Positions 48,436-61,556 of a DNA stretch of 64,000 bases are shown in pieces; the stretch's first letter is position 1; each line of letters begins with the position of its first letter. Position numbers and translations under genes: made by a program. Source of the DNA: Limonium bicolor (Eukaryota > Streptophyta > Magnoliopsida > Caryophyllales > Plumbaginaceae); assembly GCA_023374045.1 (NCBI GenBank), contig CM041778.1, positions 285,983,533 to 286,047,532 on the forward strand, written 5' to 3'. Under the pieces are notes generated by a model, which saw nothing but the letters and a program-made list of their open reading frames with translations, made no database searches and was not told where the DNA came from.

Positions 48436-51400
48436 CGGGGATTAAAACAAGGACGCTTCTAAATGCAACCCAAATTGAAATACCCCTAACCTTTAAAATA
48501 TAATTAAATGATCTATTAATGATCTAAGATGATTAATAAACATCTAAATATTATTGGGGAACAATCTAAAAGATCGTAACAAGGCAAAACACGCCTTAAG
48601 ATCGGTAAAGCCAAAAATGTGCTTTAAGACACCATAAAGATTGTTTGACCTCAAATAGGATCCAAAGTGGATTCCTAAGTATTATAATGAAGTAAGGAAC
48701 ACAACAAAACCGTTCTCAAGGAGAACTAAGCTCAGGAACACCCAGTGACACAAAAATGTGCGCTAAAACTCCTTAAAGCACGTTTTTGTGAGATTGCCTT
48801 TTAAATTGATTTTAATGGGCTTAAAAATTATAATTATCCTTAAATATGATTTTTATCATATTGTATCATATTAGGAATTTAATTCCAGAAATTACGAATT
48901 TTTACAAATTAATATTAAAATATTAATAAAACCCTAAAGTGGGCCCGCATGAGTCAATATTGACCAAGTATGGTCAATGGTCAATTAATTGACCCACTTG
49001 GACCATGGAAATCGGCTGGCAATAAGAGAGGAGACAGCTTGCAATGATTATGAGACAAATTACTACCTAATGTTCAATTTGCAATAGTAACTTTACTTTT
49101 TTCATTAATTCAAACCTTTCCCACCTTCTCCTTTCTTCCTTGTCCGATTCCACCTTTCCCAGCCGAGTTCCTCCCTTCCTTTGAAGCTCTCAAGGCTTTT
49201 TCTTGAGCTTGGAAGGCAAACCTAGCTCCTAAGCTCTTAAGGTAAGTGTTTTAATGTCATTTTAGCCCTTTTTCTTCATCTCTTCACTACCAACACCTAG
49301 ATTTCGTGGCTCACCAATTCCTATGGCTTATTCTCAGAGTTATAAGGTTAGAACAAGAGCTAAACTCGGTTGAGACAAGTAGAGGGACCAAGGTTGCTCA
49401 AAATTGCATTTTAAGGTAAAAACATACCTTAAGCCTCTCCACTCTACATCCGATTTTCTTCCTTGAATTTTTATGAGTTTATACACTCATAATCTTCATT
49501 TACATGTTCATTCAGTTGGTTAGCCATTTGGAGCAAGGGTGGTCGAAATCCAAGAGAAATACTCCTTTAAGGCATTTTTCCAAGGTAAAACCTAATAACA
49601 AGGCAACTTGTTGTGATCTAGCTATTTCCTATGTTAATATGGTGGATCTAACACCTTGTGGTGTGTTTGATTCAGGCCGATTTCACCTAGAACTTCCCTT
49701 GCATTTTTAAGGTGATTTTTGCCTTAAATCTTACATTAATTATTCCTTATGGTTAAGCTCAAGCTTGGAGTGTAAACCATATCTTGTTTTTGTGTATTAA
49801 ACATATCTAAATCAAGTGGTGAATTTTCCTACAGAGACCGAGCCCTACAAGGAATAATCAAGGTATAAACACCTTAAACTTATGATTTTTATAATTTATA
49901 AGCATATATATATATATATATATGGCCGAGAGTGAAATTATATAATAGGTCATATTGACCTAAAAATGGGAAAAATGGCTAAGATTAATTAAGCTAGTCA
50001 TTTAAGAGATTTAATTGACATAATGGTCAAATTATGACATTATTGGAAAAATATTTAAACCAAGGTGAGGCCGAAAATAGAGCTATACTTTTGAGACATT
50101 ATTGTGTAATTTATTTTGCAAGTTCAAGGTTGTAATAAGGCCATGTCAATAGGCCATTTAATTTAAGTTTATAAGCTTATTTAGTTTTATTTATGCTATA
50201 TAATTAAGTTGGGGCCAAATCGTAATTACTGGAAAATATAAAGTCGTGGGCTTAATTTAGAGGAGTTTAGAGTTTTTAAATGAATTTATTAAAAATTATA
50301 ACATTTTATAAAGTTTTGGGTCAAAATTGTAAAAATAGAAAAGTATGGGGTATTGTTGGTAATTACCGAAAGTTTGAGTCCCAATTGGTATTAGAAGTCA
50401 AAGTTGACTATATAGGAGGCTTTGACCAACTTTGGAGAATTTTAGAAATTAAAATACTACCTTATAATAAGATACTTATTAAATTGTAAAAGATTTATAA
50501 GACTTGGGGTGGTATTGTGATTTCTGAAAACTTGGGGGTACTAAGAGGAGTTTAGTACAAACCTTAGGTTATTAGGAATTTTTAGGAATTGATTTGGTTA
50601 AATTTGGAGTTAATATGAATTAAATAAGTATAATATAAGGTATTTCATAATATTGTTACAAATGGGTAACACATGTTGTAAAATCGAGATTTAGAGAAAG
50701 TATAAGGTTAGGAATAATATTTATAACCTTTTGGTATAGTTTGGTGATTTTTGGAATTATATACAAGGTTTTATAAGGACATATGTATAATATATGATTT
50801 TAATGGAATTAGAAAACTATATGTTATAAAGAGGGGAAATTGGTGAATATAGAAAGTTAAGTGGTGGAAAAATAATTTAAATAGACCATGGGGTCTGTTC
50901 GGTTATTTTGAGAAAATATAACCATGGGTTATAATTATATTAAGGAATAAGGATTATAATATAAGGTATATACTATAAGTGTAACAAGGAAATATAATTT
51001 GGGGTTGAGTTGTAAATTATGGAAGTTTGGTGGGAATTAATTAATACCGAGAGTTTTAAGGGCTGTTTGGTATTTATTAGCATATATAACTATAAGTTAT
51101 AATTGTCTTAATGACATAGTTGTCAAATATATGTTATATAACTATAATTAACATGGTATAAATTATGTGGTGGATTTTGTAAATAATTAAGGAAGATAGG
51201 TGCTGTTCGGAAATATTAATATTTTCGAATGAAATTTATAATATGGTTTTAAGTGTTATAAGAGGTATAACATTTATAATATAAGAGGTATTCATTAAAA
51301 GGAATGAATATATATTTTATAAAGACTTCCATATAACGAATAAGTCTCATAATTCATATATACAAATAAATATATGTTATGGAGTAGAAAAATATAATAT

Positions 51401-52629
51401 GGTTTAATAACCATGTAATATCATAATTAAAATGATATACGGTAAAGGGAAAAGGAATTAAAAACATTAGATATGGAAGTTCTAATGTTAGGAGTGTACA
51501 TGGAAATGAGGATTTATATAATCCAAAAGTACTGTTACATATGAATTATACTCCATTAAATGTGGGAAAACAAACCTTAGGAAAATAAATACTAAGGCGA
51601 AATGTATAATGCATGATTAAGAATTATACATACAATGTAGAAGCAAACTACATGATATACAAGGGTATATTAAGTTACATGCGATAACAAAGTTCAACAA
51701 TAAGTATATTAATATACGAGACAAGACTACGCATGTAATATAACATTGTTCCAAATCCCAAGTTAAACCGAAAACCCGACAGACGTTTATAGCTAACAAC
51801 GGGGAATAAACCGGGATGGATTAGTAACGGTACGGGGTGCCGTAGTGTACTGTTAGTATGAGATGCTGATGCATGGTGTGATGCATTGTAACACCCCCGA
51901 ATAACAATCAATAAATTAAACGCCGAGCCTAACGGTGATATGAGATGTTTACGCAGCGGTTCCTACTCTATTCGGGTGCTACAGACGCCAACCACCCACG
52001 TGGTTGACAGTCCTCATTACCAACTCCAAGTTACGGTCTGTATTACTGGAAGTCCAAGTCCAACTTAACGAAATCCAAATACAATATAAAGTACAACTCA
52101 AGTACCGAGCATCTACAGTTTAGTTAACAACTTAAACAACATAACTCATACATAAGAAAGCATACTACTAAAAGTCTTGCCATGTGGACCACCCCTATGG
52201 TAGTCACCCTTGCCTACTCTCCGTTATCGTCTGGCTCAAGACCTGAAAAAAATTGGGTGTAAAGGACTCAGCAAACTACGCTGAGTATGAACGTGTGAAG
52301 CCCGCATGTTACCGGGCCACACGACTACTTGGTCGAATATTATTAAGTCATTTTACATGCTATATTAAAGCAGTAAAGCACACATCAGCACATCATGATA
52401 TCATACACACCCATCGGTAGCATAGCAATATCAGTAAACAACCAAGCACAACTCGCAAGTAGCATCGCAATGTCAATAAGCAACCAAGCACAACTTGCAA
52501 GCACATAACTCAGCACAATAACATGCTAATGTAGCAACAACAATCAAGTACATAACACAATGTGTGCGTAGGTATATTATACCGTCGATCCTCACTATGG
52601 GATCATTCCAAAGATTACGTATTGTTTTC

Positions 52630-53150
52630 ATTACACATGTTTTCCTTTCTTTTCTTGCACCGAGTCAGGGGATATAGGTTGGATCCCGAGACTTTATAAT
52701 GTAGGTGCTATTCATTCCTTATTTTCTTAAAGGATCACATTTGTGACTTCTCTTGTTTGCTTGGTCTCATTACACAAGTTTTCCTGTATTCACTGGCACC
52801 GAGTCCGGGGATATCGATTAGATCCCGAGACTTCATCATGTAGGTGCTAATCGTTCCTTGTTTCTTTAAGGATTATTTGTGAATTCTTTTATCACCGCAC
52901 GTTGGAGGACGTCTCCTCCATAGCTAGTCCCCCATTCCCGACACCCAGGGTCGAGAAAGCGGAGTCACCTCTAGACTCCAGGATAAGCTCCACCAATATG
53001 TCACTCCCCCATTCCCGACACCCAGGGTCGAGAAAGCGGAGTCACCTCTAGACTCCAGGATGTGCTTCACCAATTGCCAATCCCCCATTCCCGACACCCA
53101 GGGTCGAGAAAGCGGAAGTCACCTCTAGACTCCGGGATGTGCTTCACCAA
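52630..53150. repeat. Tandem repeats in LTR G
   Basis: Two units of about 125 bp (accgagtc..ggggatat..gatcccgagact, near 52660 and 52798) are followed by three units of about 77 bp (cattcccgacacccagggtc at 52933, 53010 and 53086). Confidence 0.85.
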
Positions 53151-54299
53151 AATATATTCCATCATAGACGGTCGAAGGATCTGATGCAGATACCAACTCC
53201 CGATCATCCATACCGCGCGGCCCGAGCTGTTGTCTTCCCGGGTTATTCTCATGCTTCACAGTTGATACTTTTCATTTCATTATCATTATAATCTCGACAC
53301 CATAGTGGGTGTCATTAGCGGTCCTCTAAAGTTAGAGAGGATTTATCTCTTTGTATAGTTCTTTTGTTTTGTCTACGTGGTTCGTCATGTCTCACCCAAG
53401 GAGACTTGCTCTTCATTATGATTAATGAATAGACACCATAGTGGGTGTCATGGTAGTCCTCAATGGATTAGAGAGGAGTTCCCCTTATTGAGTTTTCTTT
53501 GTTTTCATAGTTCGTAGTAGTTCTCGTTTAGTTTTCCCTTTATGTAGTTTCTTTGTTTACATAGTTCGTTGAGTCTCATCTCAAAGTTCCATAACGCGAA
53601 AGGGACTAAACTACTGTGTGCGCGCAAGTAATATGCCACAACAATATAACAATCATAGGCAAGATAGGCAAGCAATCCAATTTCATGCTTTGATCTTATG
53701 TCATTTTCACACACAAGGCACACAGCACGCAAGCCGTGTAACACGGCAACATACGAACCACACATGTCCATACCTGGATCAGAAGCAAGTAGTCTTACAC
53801 ACGGAGTCCTGGTCGGAGTTCGCTACGGCCCTAGCGTTAATTACAAACAATGTGTCAGTTTATCATTTTATGTGACGACACTTTATGTCGTATGTTATTC
53901 CCTAGGTATGTTGTTACATACTTGGTTTATATTGACCCTCAGAACTTCACATGCATTAATTCTAGGCTTAACTTACTCCTAGAATATTCACATCTTTGTT
54001 TTACATGTTAACTAAGTCCCGTTTCCTTAGTAAATGGTTCAGAGCATTTTAGGTGCTATTTATGTAACAAGTTTATGTAAATAGATATAACTTGTCTTGT
54101 ATGTATCCCCTCCTTAGCTAAGTAGGTTAGCAATATTTTAACCCTATTATCATAAAATACAGTCCTTGAAATGCTCCTAAACCTACTTATACAGAACACA
54201 TATATTACCGCAAATTTTGAGAACACAAATGGGTGCATCTTCTTCTTTGTTCCTTCTGTGGGATTATTCAGTAGGTTTATAAGCTTCCAAAAGAGCACA

Positions 54300-56450
54300 G
54301 CAACTTAGATAGGGATATTAGCATCGTTCTGGGTTTGTTTTTACCAATAAGATGTTTATATAGTTTCTGTAGAATAGTTACCCAGAACACTCACCAATGA
54401 AAGCTTGAACAGAAACAGCACTGGTGCAGCCCTTATCTTTCTTCTGTCAGCTTGTTAACTTGTTTTCCTAATCTATCCCAAGACACTTCCCTACTTAGTT
54501 AAGTGTCCTAGTTCAGTTTTAGATGGGTCTTACACTCTTAGCATCTCTAAAATTCAGCTATACAGAAGCTACCAGTTACCGAGAAATAGGAAACTGGATC
54601 AGTGCATTTCTTTTTTTTTTCTTGGTTTTAGCTGGCTAAGTTGACTTCTAGCTTCCCCCAGGTTGTTTCCCCACTAGCTAGGGGTGTTAGCGAGGTTTTG
54701 AATTCAAAACAGATCCATCACAACATGGTTTAAACCGCTGAAACTTCATCATACTGAAACTAGAAAACCGAAAAACTGCACAACTGCAAAACTGAAACTA
54801 TGACTGAGCTTCTATGATTCTGCTTGCTCACGAATCTTGTTTCCAGTTTCCCACATTACTTCCTCATTCATTTAAATGGTTCTCCACGATTCTACTACAA
54901 GGCAACCCTAAATCAACATCATTAAGGCCACTAAAACTCCCTATGCAGAACTGATGAAATCTGCAAGACTGAAACAGAGAATCTGTTATGGCTTTACTTA
55001 CATCTTTCCTTTCTGTTGCTTGGCTTCTGCTGTCTAATCTATCACCTAGTTTCCTCAGTTTTGTTGAGTCACTTAGTTACGTATTTAATTACCGTTTTAA
55101 TTCTAAACAACCCAAGGCACTAAGTTAGCGCTACCGAAACTTCTTACACCACATGAAATCCTAAAACTCAGAACTGATAAAATGCGAACTCTGCAACAGA
55201 CACTATGTCTTTATTTCTATCTTTTCCTTATGTTACTTGGCTTGACCTCTAACCCCTCCCTCTTGTTGGGTTACAATTTTCAACTCCAAACAACTTTACT
55301 GAGGTTGCAGAATTACCCGTATACTGGAACTAGAAAATCCCTGGAACAGAAAGACAAAACTGAAACACTAAACTGATGCACTTCTTTTCAGTTGTTTCCT
55401 TTATGTTCTTTAACCTGGTTTTTATTTCTCCAAATCGCTTACCCATTTAGCCAAAGGCTTTACCAAGATTTTAGACTCGAAACAAACCAGAACAATTGAT
55501 GACACCTCTGAACTTCTTGGCACAGGACTGAAAAAGAGAACTGTAAACTGAAATCATATCTGTGTACTTCTACTTAAACCTTTCTTTTTAGTCCATTAAC
55601 TGACTTCTGTTTTTCCCAAAAATGTCTACCCTTTTAGTCAAGAGTTTAAACAGGGTTTTAGGCTTATTGGCAACTCAATGCACTCTTTCAAAACCCTCTG
55701 CACAAAGTTACATAAAACTGGAAGGGACAAATGCACAGCAGAAACTGATAACTTCTATTTTGATTTCTTTCTGTTCTTGAACCTGTTTTCTGTTTACCCA
55801 CATAGCTTCAGTGTTTAATCGAGATTATCACTCCAAGACATCCCAAACCAATCTATTTGATGTTACAGAAATCATCCTCACACAGAAGCTAGGAAACTGA
55901 AAAAAAGAAAAACTGAGACAACACGGAAACACTAATTAATATCTTTTCTTCTATTCTTTCTGTGTTCCTCCATCTGACCCCTGATTCCCTCTGGTTATTT
56001 AGCACTGGTTACATAGCTTAATAAGGTTTCAACTTTAAGACAACCAAGGCATTAAGCTAACGCTACAGAATCTTTTTACATAAATCTCTGAGGAATGATC
56101 TGCACAAAGTCTGAAAAAAAAACTGACACAAGTTTCTCTTCTGTTCTATTAATCTGTTTTCCTAGTTTTATTTACAACTCCTCCTAGTTGTTATACCCAC
56201 TTAGTTCAAACTCAAAACAACCCATAGCAACGTGGTTATTGTCACTGATATGCCACATACTGAAACAACACAGGCTGAAACACACACCCAAAACTGAAAC
56301 ATGAAACTCCTAACTCTCTTCGGTATTTTCTTGTTTTTGTTTTTAAACACCCCTAGCTTGTTTATACTGAAACAATAAAACGTGAAACTGAAGGAAAAAC
56401 TGAAACACCTAAATAGCAGGATTTCAGAGTTTGTACAGAAGGTTTAGTTG
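54300..56450. repeat. Degenerate 170-215 bp repeat series in LTR G
   Basis: At least eight diverged units, each with a run of gaaactg/aaaactg words, then a T/C-rich segment (tttctgttcttggcttctg-like), then a cccacttag-like word. Starts are near 54608, 54825, 54995, 55210, 55380, 55560, 55750 and 55940. The end of LTR H visible at 63700-64000 is similar. No coding sense. Confidence 0.6.
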
Positions 56451-57934
56451 GTTTACTACCTTGCGGTTCCTTTTTGTTTTGCAGTTGGCTCTTGTAGGTC
56501 AATCCTTGGCACAATGTAAACCTTCCTGTTGGTTATGTTTCACGTGAGGAGTTGGCTGGCTTTTGCTCGATGGTCTTCAGGTTCTTCATTTATGGAGTAG
56601 TAGGTGTACAAGCACAACACAGGGAAGGAAAAGAAATGGGGGATTAAGACCAGTAGGATCGGTTACAGGAACTTGATGAAACAGAAGGTGGAGAACTGAC
56701 TGGAAGTTTACCTTGTTACGGTTTGCAATTTTTTGTTCAAACCAGCAAGGGCCTGTTGCTTGTGGTGTGAGATGCACCCTTCACGTCTAAATTTCCAGAT
56801 GAAGTCATGCCAAGGTCGAAGAGGAATTGAGTTATACAGCAAATAAAATCTTTGGCACAGAAACGGAAATGTTGAGAAGGATCTAACGTTGGTGCTTACC
56901 TACTGGAATCAGGAACCAGATTTGTTTACACCAGGACGGACTTTCAGACCAGAATGTTGCAGTTCCTGATGGTTTCTTCTTGGAGGGCAAGCGCAGATAG
57001 ATAGAGGAGTTAAGTGGTTGATTGAGAGGGAAATGATCCAGGGACAGCTCTTGAACAGAAATGAGCAGGAGAAGCTAAAAGAACAAGAGGTTATTTGCGT
57101 GAGAATCAGAGAGTAATGAGGATGATCTCCTGCTTCCTTTTCTTTTTCTTTCTTTTTGGAATTGAAACCCCCAGTTCCAGACTTGCAACAAGGGGATTAA
57201 GGGCTTGAGTATGGCGTTTCAAACAGAATCAACCAGAGGAAAAGTTGTACAGAATCTGTGGTTGGTTCACCTTGCTAGTTTTCTGAACTTGTTTTCTCCA
57301 GATTTTCAAGACCCATCGTGAATAAAAGAGGAGAATTGTGGAGAGTTCCTGAAGCATCCGTGAGCATGCAGGGGGAAGGGACACGGGTGTTGAGTATGAT
57401 GTTTTTATTTAGTGTCTTGGATTCACAAGGAAGTGGTGTGGAAGTTTGAACCCACCAGCTCTGATGCGTGACAGTGTGCACCAGGCTCTGCCTTTGATGT
57501 GCATGCTGTTTGGGTTATTTTTCTCTGAAGACAAAGATGCAGTCAACAGAATTCAAGAGAGACCGTGGGTCTGTGTGGTCTGGTTTTTCTCTTGGTTTAG
57601 GTGACGTTACAATAAGAAATGTGGCTCTCACATTACTAAGGGGTAGTGGCGCTAAGTTTCAGGGCTTGAAGAACGATATTGCTCCAGATTCTGTTGTCTG
57701 TTCACCCAGATTTCGAGGTGTGGAAGTTTGCAGTAACCTGATGCGCATGGGGTTGTTTGCTGGCCCATGCTATGCTTGTGGTCTGTTGTTAAATTTTCTG
57801 TTGTTCGATCAAGTACGATAGTGGCATAAATGGATCAGTTTGGTTCGTTGCCCAGTCTCTCTTTTATTTATTATTTTTTTTCATTTACAGTGATAGTTGC
57901 GGTACTAGTATCATTAGATTAGTATCGGTTACTG

Positions 57935-58040
57935 AATTTGAGCGTAGCTCGACCGGTTAAAGCATTCACAAGGTATATGAGAGGTCTTGGGTTTAACCTC
58001 AACGGGAGCGTCTTTGCTCCTTTTTTTTTTATTTGTATAA
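57935..58040 (+). mobile_element. Possible tRNA-derived SINE
   Basis: gagcgtagctcgaccggtt resembles a tRNA A box, and gaggtcttgggtttaacctc, about 35 bases on, a B box. A T run follows (58019-58030). This is the general form of short plant SINEs with T-rich ends. A target duplication was not identified. Confidence 0.4.
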
Positions 58041-60200
58041 GCTATGTACATGTTTATTTACATATCTATAAGCGACTATATAATATGTCGCGTTATTAAT
58101 TTTATACGGCGCTAGTCATTTATCCGTACATGTATGTTTATATACGCCCCCTTTCTATTTCGTCGCATTTTAGTTATATGTGACTATGCGACATTATTAT
58201 TTATCATATACGACGTTGTAATGTTGTAACGTTTCGTATATGTATTTTTATAAACGTACATATGTAAGTACGTGACTGTATTAATACATAACGTTACATG
58301 TATATACCAAATTTAATTGTTCGTAATTTATTATATGTCCGGCTTATGAAACGTGACCGGATAATCTCCTCGCGTTTATGATTTTATGTGTTTAAATATT
58401 CAGGGGTGTTTCATGCATATTGATAGATTGTTAGAGACGACACGAGGAGCATCGGATCTAGCTGAATCATACTCCACCGTAATACTTTCAGGGTGAACGG
58501 TATGTTATTTATGTGGCTTGATTGTCTCTGAGGATTTCCTCAGTTCAGACATTGTGTGAAAATCTGTGATAAGATTGAATGTCTGCTTATGTGAATTAAT
58601 ATGCTTGAGTTGTGTATTAATGCTGCTTTATTATTACTGTTGTGCGATAACAGTACCGTTCGTATATATGAACATATTATAAAACGAACTAGCGGCAATG
58701 ATGCTATCTTATATGTGTAATATAAGGAACGTAAGTAAAACGTTGTAGCATTAGGATAATAAGATATATAAAATATCTGAGACTTATATACGGAGCATTG
58801 GCCTCTTTAACGCCGCTCTCGTATCTAGCACTGGATCCCGAGTCGACATACTCAGGATTGGACTACGACCTTGGTCTGCTGTGTTAGAAAAAAAAAGAAT
58901 AGTAAAGCGATACGATGGTATAGATAAGTTTATCAAGGATGTGGCTCTTGCTGTGAACTGTGATCCATTAACGATACTAGGACACCGTGTGGTAGCCGTA
59001 AGTATCTGGATAAATTTCCAACGAACTACAGATTGTTCGTAGGACGGAGACTCTACCGTTGGAGTGGCTATTGCCGTGGGTGACCCGCCATAAGAGATGG
59101 GTAACTTAGAGACACGTCGTTCTAACGAGACGTTGTCATTAGACATGACTGAACAATTACGAACGACTATATTAACTCGTACATTAGGCGAACATTATTT
59201 GGGCTTGCGTGCCAAAGACGAGAGTTCATACTCGTTTATAATTCTCGTTACTTCGCCTTGTTGTTCATTGGTTGTGCTTTGTGGTTATGTGTGGTATGTT
59301 GGTGGATTTGTTTGAACGAGCCATTGTGCTCATATTGTGTGTTGTGAACTGGTTGTGTCGAGTCACCGTACTCATGTGTGGATTGTGGTTGGGTGTCTAG
59401 TCGAGTGAGTCGCTGAACTCAATTATGAATTATTAAGTGTTTGTTGGAATGGAGTCTCTGTACTCATATAAGCGCTATAAACGCTTTCAGTGGTTTATTA
59501 CGATGCGATGTGTGAAGCCGGGGGCTTGTTTGTTATTTGCGATTACTGCAATATATATTATTGTTTTACAGTTTCAACATTGAACTATTTGTATGGAAAC
59601 GAATTGCATACTCTCGACCAAATAACTGAATGGTCCGAGGGTGCATGACAGTCAGGTAATAACATACTCAGCAGGGGCTGATTCCATACCACAAACTACC
59701 ATTTTTACAGGTATGCAACTTCCGGTGTCGGCAAAGAGAGTGACGCGCTGGGTAGTTTGATTACAGTTATTTAAACATGCACTGTTGCATTTTAATACGA
59801 ACCTAGAAACATGTATAGGTTTTGGATACGTAGAAAGCTCACTGTGAATGTATTTTATATTGGTTTTGGGAGTTTAGATCTATCTCTTGTTGTCACTGCG
59901 AGAAAATGTTTCGTATTTAAGAGCTTATCAGGAAGCACGTTATTACTCGCATGGGCGAGCAAGAACGGTGACCAGTAGTCAATTGTTGAGATTCCCGCTG
60001 CGATTATATTGTTAAGTAAGATGATTAGGAGCCGAATAGAGTAGGGGTGTTACACAAATCGTGACGGGCAGACCATCTTCCCCAATTTTCTTGCGGCGCC
60101 TGCAAACACATCTATCTACCCCATCAACGATATCAGGCGCCGACAGTCCTTAAATCCCTCACGCGTTGTCCAGTTCTGTCTTCATCCTCATCCTTTGTTC

Positions 60201-60208
60201 TATATAAA
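60201..60208 (+). promoter_or_regulatory. TATA box of element E LTR
   Basis: ctatataaacc, at the same place as in LTR J, within the second LTR segment. It is about 0.95 kb before the PBS. Confidence 0.6.
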
Positions 60209-61156
60209 CCACTGCTACTTCATCAGAAGAAAGGCGCACGTTGGTTCACACAACTCAACTCTCTGAAAAACTCACGTTCACTTCCAAATCACACTTCCTC
60301 CACAAAATTCCATTCTCCTCCATACAGCCCGTGTGAATGCAGAGAGTTCTTTCTTTTCTTTAACTGTACTCTGTTATAATGTCTATCGTGCTTACAACGT
60401 CTGTTTGTATAATTATGTGTGAGTAATAACCTTAGCCTTCCGAGTTGGGAAGTAATTCTATTTTATTAAATCGTGTAACGTAGACTTTCTAATATAATCT
60501 GTTCAAGCAATATTTTGATTCTCGTCCTTAATGCGCTTTAATCTTCAGGCCAATTATTAAAGTGATATTTGTAGTTTCTTGTTAAAATGCAGTGCTGAGA
60601 CAAGATTCTAGACAAAAGAAGTCAAAACGGGTTAACGACTAGAAGCGAGTTTTCGCCTATAGGTTAATCTGTCTCCAATAGGAATTGCTAATAATGTGAT
60701 TAATTTATAATAACTTGAGCAAGGATTGCGCTTGTTGTTTAAATTAATCAGGGTTTATTGCACAGGGAATGGTCAATAAACTAATTAAGATTCTTGAGTT
60801 TATCGCTAAAATGGTGAAAGTTTACAGTAATATAATTGAGTAAAATAGGTGAGCAGAACAACCCAGGGTGCTTTCTTAAAAACAAAAGAGTTTTATAACT
60901 GCTATTATTATTCTGTTTTGATTAACTGTTCTTTTTACTGTTTTTTTTACGTCAAGTGTTAAACCACAATCTCCCTTAAAAAAGTGATAAGTTTCTATTC
61001 AACAGTCTAATTAGAATTCTCAGTTAATTTACTCTATCAGTTAAACCACAGCAAGGTCCCCAAGAGTTCGACACCCCACAATTCCACTATTCCACAAAAC
61101 AATAGGTACACTGCCTAAGTGGTAGAAGTAGTCACATATTTCTTCAAACAAGTTTT

Positions 61157-61172
61157 TGGCGCCGTTGCCGGG
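61157..61172 (+). other. Element E primer binding site (tRNA-Asp)
   Basis: tggcgccgttgccggg is complementary to the 3' end of plant tRNA-Asp. It follows the likely LTR end at 61150 (caaaca) after a short spacer. Confidence 0.8.
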
Positions 61173-61329
61173 GACCTCCGGCACGGTTAATTGATAGTTT
61201 TCAATTTTATTGAGTTTTCTGTTTAGCTTTTACTACTCTGCAATTTTAGTTTCTATTTTTGTTATTTAATCTTTCTAACAATTTAAATATCGTATTACTT
61301 ACAGTCATTTATTTTTCCAGTTATTTAAG

Positions 61330-61551
61330 TTTCCATTGTCCTTAAAATTCAGTAATCTAACATTTAAATTTCAGTAATCTAACTTTTAATTTTTGTCATC
61401 TAACTACTAACATTTAATTTCTGTCATTCAATTTCAGTAAACTAACTTTTAAATTTCAGTAAACTAATTCCTAACATTTAAATTTTCAGCAATCTAACTA
61501 CTAACATTTAAATTTCTAGTAAACTAATTTATAACATTTAATTTTCAGTCA
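61330..61551. repeat. AT-rich minisatellite in element E internal region
   Basis: Roughly nine degenerate units of about 20-30 bp, of the form tttcagtaatctaacattta, right up to the LTR H insertion. Confidence 0.65.
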
Positions 61552-61556
61552 TTTAA

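Larger units (their letters stand above)
51887..58413 (-). mobile_element. Solo LTR G, 6.5 kb
   Basis: Edges tgtaacaccccc (51887) and ggggtgtttca (58413), with target duplication tgcat at 51882-51886 and 58414-58418. It has the lineage's terminal hairpin (51987-52008) but no PBS, PPT or protein domain. At 6527 bp it is very long for an LTR; tandem and degenerate repeats make up much of it. Related to LTR H, which has the same opening kilobase in diverged form. An ORF of 103 codons at 57510-57821 has no recognisable motif. Confidence 0.85.
48476..60054 (+). mobile_element. Solo LTR F, with nested LTR G
   Basis: Starts tgaaatacccc at 48476 and ends ggggtgttaca at 60054. Target duplication caaat is at 48471-48475 and 60055-60059. 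Without LTR G it is about 5.05 kb. It is the inverted relative of LTR D, so 45088-47895 and about 49190-51886 look like a long inverted repeat, but two insertions explain this. Terminal hairpin at 59939-59965. There is no PBS, polypurine tract or coding, so it is a solo LTR. Confidence 0.9.

Noticed and set aside
45088..51886. Large inverted repeat centred near 48.2 kb, possibly a palindromic locus or hairpin gene
   Set aside because: The arms are LTR D (minus) and solo LTR F (plus) of the same family. Target duplications and the intervening element E sequence explain the arrangement.
57510..57821. Plus-strand ORF of 103 codons in LTR G
   Set aside because: No motif, opposite to the LTR's orientation, and no second copy in the window to test conservation.
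58784..59146. Minus-strand ORF of 120 codons in LTR F
   Set aside because: It lies inside a solo LTR, has no recognisable domain, and the D copy of the same region (30420-30760) does not keep it as an obvious ORF.
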